DNA of 21,690 nucleotides. It comes from Alphaproteobacteria bacterium (GTDB lineage: Bacteria; Pseudomonadota; Alphaproteobacteria; Rhizobiales; Aestuariivirgaceae). Location: positions 1 through 21,690 of the forward strand of contig JAGRLX010000176.1 in assembly GCA_020441605.1 (NCBI GenBank), written 5' to 3'. Shown here piece after piece: positions 14,646 to 21,690 of this stretch. Position 1 is the first letter of the stretch, and each line of letters opens with the position of its first letter. The notes beneath the pieces were generated by a model. That model searched no databases. It was not told where the DNA came from and saw only the letters and a program-made list of their open reading frames with translations. Position numbers and translations under genes: made by a program.

Positions 14646-17600
14646 TCACGCGGCGGGGGCGTCAGCATTCAATTCCCCGGCCACGACAGGCTCCCGCCGG
14701 CCGCGCCAGCCCATGACCGAATAGATTGCCGGAACCACGAACAGGGTCAACAGGGTGCCGAGGCTCAGGCCGCCGACGATGACCCAGCCGATCTGCTGCC
14801 GGCTCTCGGCGCCGGCTCCCGTCGCCAGAGACAGCGGCAGGGCGCCGAGAATCATGGCCGCCGTGGTCATCAGGATCGGCCGCAGCCGCAGCGCGGCCGC
14901 CTCGACGATCGCCTCGTGGCGCGCAACCCCTTCGCTCTGCAGGCGATTGGTGAATTCCACGATCAGGATGCCATGCTTGGTGATGAGGCCGATCAGGGTC
15001 ACGAGGCCGATCTGCGAGTAGACATTGAGGGTGCCGCCGGTGAGCCACAGGGCGCCCAGCGCGCCGGTCATCGACAGGGGAACGGTGAACATGATCATCA
15101 CGGGATCGCGGAAGCTCTCGAACTGGGCGGCCAGCACGAGGTAGATGAAGGCCAGGGCGAGCAAGAAGATAAAGGCAAGGTTGGAGCTTGCGTCGCGGAA
15201 CTCGCGCGATTGTCCGGTCAGGTCGGTCGATGTGCCATCGGGCAGCACGTCCCTGGCGGCCTGTTCCACTGCGGCGATCGCCTCGCCCAGCGTATAGCCT
15301 GGAGCCAGATTTGCCTCGATGGTGATGGCGCGGAGCTGATTGAAGCGCCTGAGGTCGCGTGGCGACACGGTTTCGCGCACCTTGACCACGTTGGAAAGCT
15401 GCACCATCTCATCCTTGTTGGAGCGCACGAAGATGCGTGACAGGATCTCGGACGAACCGCGCTGTTCCGGCGGCAGCGCCACGGTGACGTCATATTGCTC
15501 GGAGCCGATCTTGAAAGTCGAGACGTCGCGGCCGCCGAGCAGGGTCTCGAGGGTCCGGCCGATCACCGTCACATCGAGCCCCAGGTCGGCGACGCGCGCG
15601 CGGTCGATGTCGACCTCGAATTCCGGCTTGTTGAGGCGCATGTCGGTGTCGAGATCGGCGAGGCCGGCGTTGTCCTTGAGGCGCTCGACCAGCTTGTTGG
15701 CCAGGTCGTTCAGTTCCTCGTAGGAGGCGGAGGATTGGATGACGAACTGGAACGGCTTGCCGAAGCCGCGCACGCCGAGTGATGGCGGGTTCGAGGCCGA
15801 CGCTTGGACGCCGGCGATCTTGCGCAAGCGCGGCAGTATCTTCTGGGTGAGGTCCTGCTGCTTGACCTCCCGCTCTCGCCAATCGCGCAGCCGCGCGAAG
15901 GCGTTGAAGCGGGTCACTTCGCCCCAGCCGACGATCATGAGATAGGATTGCAGCTCCGGTTCGGCGGCGAGGATCTCCTCGACCTGCATCGCGTAGCGCC
16001 GCGTGTAATTGAGGCTTGCGCCCTCGGGCGCACCGCCGGACACCACCACGGTGCCCCGGTCCTCGACCGGTGAAAGCTCCGATTTCATCTGGGTCAGCAG
16101 GTAGCCGCCGGCGCCAGCGGTGCCGAGGGCGATCAGCAGCACCAGCCAGCGGAGCCTGAGCGCCAACTTGAGCGCCTGCTTGTAGCCAGCTTCGATCCCG
16201 CCCAGGAAGCCCTCGATGAGCCGCGCCATGAAGTTGCTGCGCTCCGAGTGCCGCAGCAGTTTCGAGCACATCATCGGCGTGAGGGTCAGCGCCACGAAGC
16301 CGGACACGATCACCGCGCCGGCGAGGGTGATGGCAAACTCGAGGAACAGGCGGCCGGTGCGTCCCGGCAGGAAGGCAATCGGCGCGTAGACGGCAGCAAG
16401 CGTCAGGGTCATGGCGATCACGGCGAAGCCGATCTCGTGCACGCCCTTGATCGCCGCGGCGAAGGGCTTCATGCCGTTCTCGATGTGACGGAAGATGTTT
16501 TCGAGAACCACGATGGCATCGTCGACCACCAGTCCGATGGCCAGCACCATGGCCAGCAGGGTGAGCGTGTTCACCGTCAATCCCAGCGACAGCATGATGG
16601 CGAAGGTGGCGATCAGCGATACCGGGATGGTCACCAGCGGGATCAATGCGGCGCGAGCCGAATGGAGGAATATGACGATGATGAGCAGCACCAGGCCGAT
16701 GGCCTCGGCGATGGTAGTGAAGACGTTGGCGATGGAGCGCTCGATGAAGACGGTCGAATCGAAACCGATCGAGGCAGAAACGCCCTCTGGCATGTCGGCG
16801 TTGATGCGCGGCAGAAGTGCGCGCACAGCGGCTGAAACGTCGAGGGGATTTGCCACCGCTTGCTTGACGATGCCGATTGAAATGGCCGTTTCGCCATTGT
16901 AGCGGCCTTCGCGGCGCACGTCGGCAGTGCCCAGTTCGATGCGGGCCACATCGCCGAGGCTGACCTGCAATCCGCCCGCCGCCTTCAGATTGACGCGGGA
17001 AAATTCCTCGGCGGTTCCCAGGGCGGTGCGCGAAAGCACGGTGAACTCGCGCTCGGTGCTTTCAATTCGACCCGCCGGAATCTCCGCATTCTGGTTGCGG
17101 ATGGCGTTTTCCACGTCCTGCACCGTCAGGCCGTAGCCGGTGAGCCGTGCTGGGTCTATCCACACCCGCATGGCATAGCGGCGCTCACCGTTGATCGATA
17201 CATCGGCAACGCCGTCAAGGTTCTTGAAACGGTCCACGACAAAGCGGTCGACATAGTCGGTCAGTTCGAGGCCGCTCATAATCTCGGAGCGCAGCACGAT
17301 GAAGATTATCGGCTGGGCGTCGGCTTCGACCTTGGATATGGAGGGTTCCTGGATCTCGTCGGGCAAGGCGCGGCGCACCCGGCTCACCCGATCACGTACA
17401 TCTCCGGTGGCGGCGTCGATGGCGATGCCGGTGCGAAAGCGGATGGTGATGCGGCTCGACTCGGCTCGTGACGTCGACTCGATCGTGTCGATGCCTTCAA
17501 TGCCTGCCAGCGAGCCTTCCAGCACCTGGGTAACCTGGCTCTCGACCACGGCGGCGGAGGCGCCGCGATAGGTGGTGACGACCGACACCTGCGGTTCGTC

Positions 17601-17720
17601 GATGTTGGGATATTCACGGATGGTCAAGCGGTCGAATGACACCAGTCCCGCCAGAACCAGCACCAGGCTCATCACCGTTGCGAAGACGGGCCGGCGTATC
17701 GAGATCTCGCTCAGGCCCAC
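14646..17720 (-). CDS. HAE1-type RND efflux permease
   Basis: A 1024-residue inner-membrane proton-driven exporter of the AcrB/MexB-like HAE1 family, which captures drugs or metabolites from the periplasm. The N-terminus MGLSEISIRRPVFATVMSL is typical. The proton relay aspartates are Asp400/Asp401 in GLVVDDAIVVLEN, and the partner lysine is in LIGLITKHGILIVEF near the C-terminus. Two sets of membrane helices flank two large periplasmic loops, matching the expected 12-helix layout and length. The GTG at 17720 has GGAG eight bases upstream, and that site overlaps the stop region of the adaptor gene five bases away, so the two are translationally coupled. Substrate cannot be predicted. CusA-type metal pumps are less likely because no methionine-rich relay is evident. 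Confidence 0.93.
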   Translation of the reverse strand: MGLSEISIRRPVFATVMSLVLVLAGLVSFDRLTIREYPNIDEPQVSVVTTYRGASAAVVESQVTQVLEGSLAGIEGIDTIESTSRAESSRITIRFRTGIAIDAATGDVRDRVSRVRRALPDEIQEPSISKVEADAQPIIFIVLRSEIMSGLELTDYVDRFVVDRFKNLDGVADVSINGERRYAMRVWIDPARLTGYGLTVQDVENAIRNQNAEIPAGRIESTEREFTVLSRTALGTAEEFSRVNLKAAGGLQVSLGDVARIELGTADVRREGRYNGETAISIGIVKQAVANPLDVSAAVRALLPRINADMPEGVSASIGFDSTVFIERSIANVFTTIAEAIGLVLLIIVIFLHSARAALIPLVTIPVSLIATFAIMLSLGLTVNTLTLLAMVLAIGLVVDDAIVVLENIFRHIENGMKPFAAAIKGVHEIGFAVIAMTLTLAAVYAPIAFLPGRTGRLFLEFAITLAGAVIVSGFVALTLTPMMCSKLLRHSERSNFMARLIEGFLGGIEAGYKQALKLALRLRWLVLLIALGTAGAGGYLLTQMKSELSPVEDRGTVVVSGGAPEGASLNYTRRYAMQVEEILAAEPELQSYLMIVGWGEVTRFNAFARLRDWREREVKQQDLTQKILPRLRKIAGVQASASNPPSLGVRGFGKPFQFVIQSSASYEELNDLANKLVERLKDNAGLADLDTDMRLNKPEFEVDIDRARVADLGLDVTVIGRTLETLLGGRDVSTFKIGSEQYDVTVALPPEQRGSSEILSRIFVRSNKDEMVQLSNVVKVRETVSPRDLRRFNQLRAITIEANLAPGYTLGEAIAAVEQAARDVLPDGTSTDLTGQSREFRDASSNLAFIFLLALAFIYLVLAAQFESFRDPVMIMFTVPLSMTGALGALWLTGGTLNVYSQIGLVTLIGLITKHGILIVEFTNRLQSEGVARHEAIVEAAALRLRPILMTTAAMILGALPLSLATGAGAESRQQIGWVIVGGLSLGTLLTLFVVPAIYSVMGWRGRREPVVAGELNADAPAA

Positions 17721-17725
17721 GGCAT

Positions 17726-18853
17726 CTACTCCGCGCCCGCTCGGGTCGGTACGATCTCGATGGCCGTCCCCTCGCTCAGCCGGGCATTGCCGGCCACGAT
17801 CACATCGGCGCCTTCTGCTACGCCTTCGACGATCTCGACGGTGCCCGGCATGCGTTTGCCAATGCGCACCCTGGCCTCGGTCGCCGACTGGTTTGCGGCG
17901 AGGAACACGAAGGACGCTTCTCCGCGCTGGACGACGGCCGACTCGGGAACGACGACAGCTTCACGGGGAGGTCCCTTGATCAGCACCCGGATCAGCAGTC
18001 CCGGCCGCAGGCGCAGATCGTCATTGTCGACGGTCGCATGGACCTTGAGTGCGCGGCCGTTCACGTCGATGGCCGGATCCATGGCCGATACGGTGGCGGC
18101 GAAGGTCTTGCCGGACAGGGCGTCGGCGGAGAATTCCACGCGCTGGCCGATGGCGATCAGTCCTTGTTGCAGCTCGGGGACCGAGAAGCTGGCTTTCAGG
18201 CGGTCGACGCGGTCGAGACGGACGAGCGCCAAACCGGCGTTGACATAGGCGCCAGGCGACACCGTCCGGAACCCCAGGGTGCCCGAAAAAGGTGCCGTGA
18301 TGGTCAACTTGTTGAGGCGCACCTCGGCCGATTCGACCGCCGATCGGGCGACCTCGAGTTCGGAAAGAGCAGCGTCATAGGCGCTCTGGGCGACGTTCCC
18401 TGACTTACGCAGGGCCTGGTTGCGGCCATAATTGGCTTCGGCGAGGGCGAGCCTTGCCTTGGCTTCGGACAGGGCGGCCTTGGCCAGGTCTGAGTCGAGC
18501 CGGAACAACGGGGCGCCGGCAGTCACATCGCGCCCATCCTCGAACAGGATTTCTGCCACCCGTCCGCTGGTCTCTGCGGAAACTGAAACAGAGTCATGGG
18601 CGAGCAGGGTGCCGACGGTGGCCACATCGTCGCTTAGCTGGGCCGTCGCGGCGCGGGCTACTTCCACCGGCACTGTCCGCCGCTGCTGGCCTTGCGGCGC
18701 CTTTGGCGGCTCCGGTTTTGCGGTAGTCTGCAGGTTTCCCAGAAGGTTGCCGACACCTGACAGCTGGACGATGTCGACGCCACTGCGGCGCACGCCATAG
18801 CCGATCGCGGCGCAGGCTACCAAACCCAGTACAATCAACAGCCATTTGCGCAT
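17726..18853 (-). CDS. RND efflux periplasmic adaptor (membrane fusion protein)
   Basis: A 375-residue adaptor that links an RND permease to an outer-membrane channel. An N-terminal membrane anchor or uncleaved signal lies at 4-20 (WLLIVLGLVACAAIGYG), with no lipobox. The two lipoyl half-motifs are VSAETSGRVAEILFEDGRDVTAGAPLFRLD (in residues 91-120) and LTITAPFSGTLGFRTVSPGAYV (183-204). Between them is an alpha-hairpin (122-182), then beta-barrel and membrane-proximal domains to residue 370. The hairpin is short, as in other alphaproteobacterial adaptors of this group. ATG 18853 has GAGG eight bases upstream. It is the first gene of a two-gene operon with the permease. Confidence 0.92.
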   Translation of the reverse strand: MRKWLLIVLGLVACAAIGYGVRRSGVDIVQLSGVGNLLGNLQTTAKPEPPKAPQGQQRRTVPVEVARAATAQLSDDVATVGTLLAHDSVSVSAETSGRVAEILFEDGRDVTAGAPLFRLDSDLAKAALSEAKARLALAEANYGRNQALRKSGNVAQSAYDAALSELEVARSAVESAEVRLNKLTITAPFSGTLGFRTVSPGAYVNAGLALVRLDRVDRLKASFSVPELQQGLIAIGQRVEFSADALSGKTFAATVSAMDPAIDVNGRALKVHATVDNDDLRLRPGLLIRVLIKGPPREAVVVPESAVVQRGEASFVFLAANQSATEARVRIGKRMPGTVEIVEGVAEGADVIVAGNARLSEGTAIEIVPTRAGAE

Positions 18854-18903
18854 GCCGCGAGCCTCGATCGCCGCGTTCTGCGGCTTAATTCCCTTCAGCT
18901 ACG

Positions 18904-18933
18904 TTCATACCCGCCGTGCGGATCTTTGGACAA
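18904..18933 (-). promoter_or_regulatory. Candidate promoter of the RND operon
   Basis: TTGTCC (18933-18928) and TATGAA (18909-18904) are separated by 18 bases on the minus strand. They would start transcription near 18897, giving a leader of about 44 bases. That leader contains a small GCCGC/GCGGC hairpin (18870-18884). No adjacent TetR- or LysR-type regulator gene is in view. Confidence 0.45.
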
Positions 18934-18987
18934 GTCTGCTCGTGAGACGTGCGGAGGGCGCCGATTCGTCGCTGATCACGGTGCGCG

Positions 18988-19013
18988 GGCGGTCGAACCT
19001 GCATTCGACCGCC
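18988..19013 (-). terminator. Strong hairpin downstream of the HerA-type gene
   Basis: GGCGGTCGAA (18988-18997) and TTCGACCGCC (19004-19013) form a perfect 10-bp stem with a six-base loop, 25 bases beyond the stop codon of the HerA-type gene. No U-tract follows on the minus strand; on the plus strand GTGTTTC follows. It is the most stable hairpin I noticed between genes and likely ends the kinase-HerA transcript. Confidence 0.55.
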
Positions 19014-19037
19014 GTGTTTCAGGTCCTGCGATAAGAC

Positions 19038-20981
19038 CTAGCTGCGGAACTGACGGATGAGGTTGGCGAGGCTTTGCTGCTGGCCGGGCTGGGGCGGCGG
19101 CGGGGGTGCCGCAGTGGGCTGGGCCGTCCGGGCTGCGGGCGTCTGGCCAAAAACGGCGCCGGGCGCGGCACTTGGCTGCCGGCGCAACGACGGCGCGGCG
19201 ATCGGCTGCGCGGCGGCCGGCACGGGCGCGGCAACCGGTGGCGGAGCGGGAGGGACCTGAACCTGGACCGTCGGATCGAGCCCATATCCCAGTCCATCCG
19301 GATTGTGACTCTGAACGCGCCAGCGATGCACGATGTCGTGCAGGAAGGAATCGTCGGGCAAATCCATCGCCCAGTTCTTGGTGAAGGAGGCGGTGTTGCT
19401 CTTGGGCCAGGCATCGGCCGGCAGCATGTCGAACTTGATGCGGGTCGGCAGCGCCACGCCTTCACCGAATGTGACGGCTTCGCCGGTCCCCATGGTGGTC
19501 ATGAACTCGAGCAGGCTGGCGGCCGCGTCGGAGATGCCGGCGCGCAGGATGTCCTGGTCGCGCTCGTTGGTCAGGCGCATCGAGAAAATAGTGTTGCACT
19601 GTGACAAGATCGTCGGATCGAGCTCGGCCGGACGCTGGGTGACGATGCACAGGGACACGCCGTATTTGCGGCCTTCCTTGGCAATGCGCGAGATCGCCCG
19701 CTTGGTCGGCTCGAAACCCAGGGTTTTGTCGATGGGCACGTAACGGTGGGCTTCCTCGCAGACGAAAGTGATCGGAATGCGGCCGGCGCTCCATACGCCG
19801 AAATCGAAGGCGAGCCGTGCGAGAACCGACACCACCACGTTGATGATTTCGCCGGGAAGTCCCCCCAGTTCGAGGATGGCGATGGGCTTGCCGTTGACCG
19901 GGATGCGGAACAGGCGCGCCAGCACCTGGGTCATGGTGTCCTGCACGGTCAGGCTGCCGAACATGAAGGCATAGCGAGGATCGCGGCTGATGGTTTCGAT
20001 GCGGGCCTTGAGGCGCTTGTACGGGGCCAATTCGCCGCGCAACTCGAGCTTGCCGATATACTCGTCGAGGATGCCGATGAGATCCGATGTGCGGTAGGGA
20101 ATGGGCGTGTCGACGCCGATGTTGGTCGTGTCGGTCAGCTCCCGCCCACGCACGATACCGTTGCGGTCGCGGCGCTGGTTGTTCATGTAGCGGATCTTGG
20201 CAAGCGGGATCAGTTCGCGCAGCACTTCGGTATCGGCTTCGCGATTGTTCTGCTGGCCGATGAGGATTTCGACGATCTCGTCGAAATTCAGTAGCCAGAA
20301 CGGCAGGTTCATGTTGTCGGGCGTGATGACCTCGGCATAGTCCTGGAAGGCATTGGCATACTCGCGGTGCACGTCGAGCAGCAGGATATGCGCCTGGGGG
20401 TTCTTCTCAAGGATGCGGCGCAGGATGAGCGCCACGGTGCAGGACTTGCCGGTGCCGGTCGTGCCGAGCACGGCGAAATGCTTGCCGAGCATTTCGTCGA
20501 TCTTGATCATCGCCGGGATGGCCGAATCCTGCTGGATGTGACCCACGCGGATCGCCGTCTCGGCATCGCAGGCATAGGCCTTTTCGAGTTCGGTCTTGCT
20601 GGCGCGATAGACGATATCGCCGAGCGAGGGATAGCAGGAAATGCCACGCCGGAAGCTCTTGGGTTCGCCGCGCTCGTCTTTCGGCAGTTCGCCGATGAAT
20701 TCCACCTCGATGATGCGAAGTTCCTTGTCTTCCGAACTGTGGGAAGGCATCGGCGAACTGAGGGCGGAAATCATTGCGAGGGTTACGGCCTTGTGGGTGT
20801 CGACCTTAAGGAGCGTTCCGATCTCCGGGCTCTTGGTCAGTCCACCGGCTGGGCCGCGATCCTCGGCGTCGATCAGAATGACGGCATGGGCGCCAGTGAC
20901 CGCTACGATTCGGCCTACGCGCTCGACTGCATCGGCCCTTTGGAAGGGAACCGGGGAAGAGGAAACCTGCTGACGGATCAT
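19038..20981 (-). CDS. HerA/DUF87-type hexameric ATPase with Pro/Ala-rich tail
   Basis: A 647-residue ATPase of the HerA-FtsK superfamily. The N-terminal part (about 14-150) fits a HAS-barrel. The catalytic core has Walker A GTTGTGKS (173-180), Walker B ITFVCEEAHRY (404-414) with tandem glutamates, and the TQRPAEL motif (448-454), then SQCNTIFSMRLTN (460-472). Residues 577-635 form a low-complexity Pro/Ala/Gln tail, ending in a non-repetitive LANLIRQFRS tip. HerA proteins translocate DNA and often work with the NurA nuclease, but no nurA is present here. The gene follows a histidine kinase gene by 15 bases, with AGAGAAGAG upstream of the ATG at 20981, so the two form an operon. Its specific role is unknown; phage-defence HerA proteins exist, but nothing else here supports defence. 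Confidence 0.85.
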   Translation of the reverse strand: MIRQQVSSSPVPFQRADAVERVGRIVAVTGAHAVILIDAEDRGPAGGLTKSPEIGTLLKVDTHKAVTLAMISALSSPMPSHSSEDKELRIIEVEFIGELPKDERGEPKSFRRGISCYPSLGDIVYRASKTELEKAYACDAETAIRVGHIQQDSAIPAMIKIDEMLGKHFAVLGTTGTGKSCTVALILRRILEKNPQAHILLLDVHREYANAFQDYAEVITPDNMNLPFWLLNFDEIVEILIGQQNNREADTEVLRELIPLAKIRYMNNQRRDRNGIVRGRELTDTTNIGVDTPIPYRTSDLIGILDEYIGKLELRGELAPYKRLKARIETISRDPRYAFMFGSLTVQDTMTQVLARLFRIPVNGKPIAILELGGLPGEIINVVVSVLARLAFDFGVWSAGRIPITFVCEEAHRYVPIDKTLGFEPTKRAISRIAKEGRKYGVSLCIVTQRPAELDPTILSQCNTIFSMRLTNERDQDILRAGISDAAASLLEFMTTMGTGEAVTFGEGVALPTRIKFDMLPADAWPKSNTASFTKNWAMDLPDDSFLHDIVHRWRVQSHNPDGLGYGLDPTVQVQVPPAPPPVAAPVPAAAQPIAAPSLRRQPSAAPGAVFGQTPAARTAQPTAAPPPPPQPGQQQSLANLIRQFRS

Positions 20982-20996
20982 GGGGAGCTCTTCTCT

Positions 20997-21690
20997 TCAG
21001 TGAAGTTGAGGTTCGGCCGCGTGGCCCGGTTGCTCGACGGTCGGCAGGATAACGGTCACGCGCGTGCCGGCGCCTTTGTGGGAGTCGATACGGAGGTCGC
21101 CATTATGAAGCCGAGACAAAGCGTAGGCGATCGGCAGGCCCAGGCCGGTGCCTTCGTGGCGCTTGTTGAAGGCCGTGTCGATCTGGCCAAAGGGGCGCAT
21201 CGCAGTCTCGATCTCGGACTGGGACATGCCACAGCCGGTGTCGGTCACGGCGATTGTGGCGTAACCTTTCTGCAGTGGAGCGATGTCGACCCGGATGCGC
21301 CCGCGCTCGGGCGTGAACTTCACGGCATTGCCGAGAAGGTTTATCAGGATTTGCTTGATCCGGAGCGGATCGCCGAAAATCTTGGGCATGTCGGGCGCGA
21401 CGGCGGATTCAAGCGAGATCGCCTTCTCCCGCGCCTTGGCATCGATGATCAGCAGGCAGGACGACAGGATGCTGGCAATATCCAGCGGTTCGCGGTCGAC
21501 GCTGAGCTTTCCGGCCTGGATCTTGGAAACGTCGAGAATGCCGTTGATCAGGGCGAGGAGGTGCTCGGCGGCCTGCTTCACATATCCCGAGTATTGCTTC
21601 ACCTTCTCGGGACTGGTCACCGTCTGAGTGTGCAACATGTCGGAGAAGCCGATGATGGCATTCAAGGGCGTCCGCAGCTCGTGGCTCATG
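20997..21690 (-). CDS. Sensor histidine kinase, C-terminal part (cut by window end)
   Basis: The last 231 residues of a histidine kinase whose sensor region lies beyond the window. The first visible residues are the H box MSHELRTPLNAIIGFSDML with the phosphoacceptor His, so the apparent ATG at 21689 is internal. The dimerisation helices (HisKA) run to about residue 65. The ATP-binding domain shows the N box INLLGNAVKFTPE, the G1 box DTGCGM, the F box region (RPFGQID) and the G2 box GTGLGLPIA. The H box and catalytic domain are complete and look active. There is no receiver domain after the kinase domain. It is immediately upstream of the HerA-type ATPase gene in the same operon. Confidence 0.9.
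   Translation of the reverse strand, partial: MSHELRTPLNAIIGFSDMLHTQTVTSPEKVKQYSGYVKQAAEHLLALINGILDVSKIQAGKLSVDREPLDIASILSSCLLIIDAKAREKAISLESAVAPDMPKIFGDPLRIKQILINLLGNAVKFTPERGRIRVDIAPLQKGYATIAVTDTGCGMSQSEIETAMRPFGQIDTAFNKRHEGTGLGLPIAYALSRLHNGDLRIDSHKGAGTRVTVILPTVEQPGHAAEPQLH

Noticed and set aside
18846..19034. A 62-codon plus-strand frame in the gap between the HerA-type and adaptor genes.
   Set aside because: It crosses the candidate promoter and the strong hairpin, has no ribosome-binding site and no similarity to anything I know.
19038..20981. HerA-type ATPase as part of a phage-defence island.
   Set aside because: No nuclease, SIR2, DUF4297 or other defence partner is present, and the neighbours are exporter and kinase genes. 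Kept only as an open question.

Overview
The window looks like part of the chromosome of a high-GC alphaproteobacterium. The evidence is the SuhB sequence style, a DUF465/YdcH small protein, a type II secretion locus ending in GspM and GspN-like proteins, and frequent GTG/TTG starts. The exact genus cannot be read from the sequence. Coding density is high. No gene-free stretch exceeds about 185 bases, and I saw no insertion sequence, integrase, CRISPR array or rRNA.

Layout. (1) Bases 61-3070 are housekeeping: a DUF465 small protein (+) converges, with overlapping stop codons, on an amidase-signature hydrolase (-). Upstream of the amidase on the same strand are an unrecognised 111-residue protein and a SuhB-type inositol monophosphatase. 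(2) Bases 3247-6169 (+) carry a short prepilin peptidase (gspO-like) and the lipoprotein-type secretin gspD. (3) Bases 6236-14413 (-) carry a tightly packed ten-gene operon, gspE-F-G-H-I-J-K-L-M-N, converging on gspD. (4) Bases 14495-14568 (-) encode tRNA-Gln(CTG), preceded by a plausible promoter. (5) Bases 14646-18853 (-) hold a periplasmic adaptor followed by an HAE1-type RND permease, with no outer-membrane factor beside them. (6) Bases 19038-21690 (-) hold a histidine kinase, cut by the window edge, followed 15 bases later by a HerA-type hexameric ATPase with a proline/alanine-rich tail.

How it works together. The central 11 kb encodes a nearly self-contained type II secretion machine. 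It has the secretin (D), the assembly ATPase (E), the inner-membrane platform (F, L, M, and an N-like protein with a GspC-like HR region), the major pseudopilin (G), the minor pseudopilins (H, I, J, K) and the processing peptidase (O). No PDZ-containing GspC and no pilotin gene are present. The GspD lipobox may replace the pilotin. GspO lacks the usual N-terminal methyltransferase half. The RND pair is a drug or metabolite exporter that must borrow a TolC-like channel. The kinase-HerA pair at the right edge has no obvious DNA-end-processing partner in view and is the least explained association here.

Most of the window matches known families. I do not see a convincingly new system, but several departures from the textbook forms are listed as findings.
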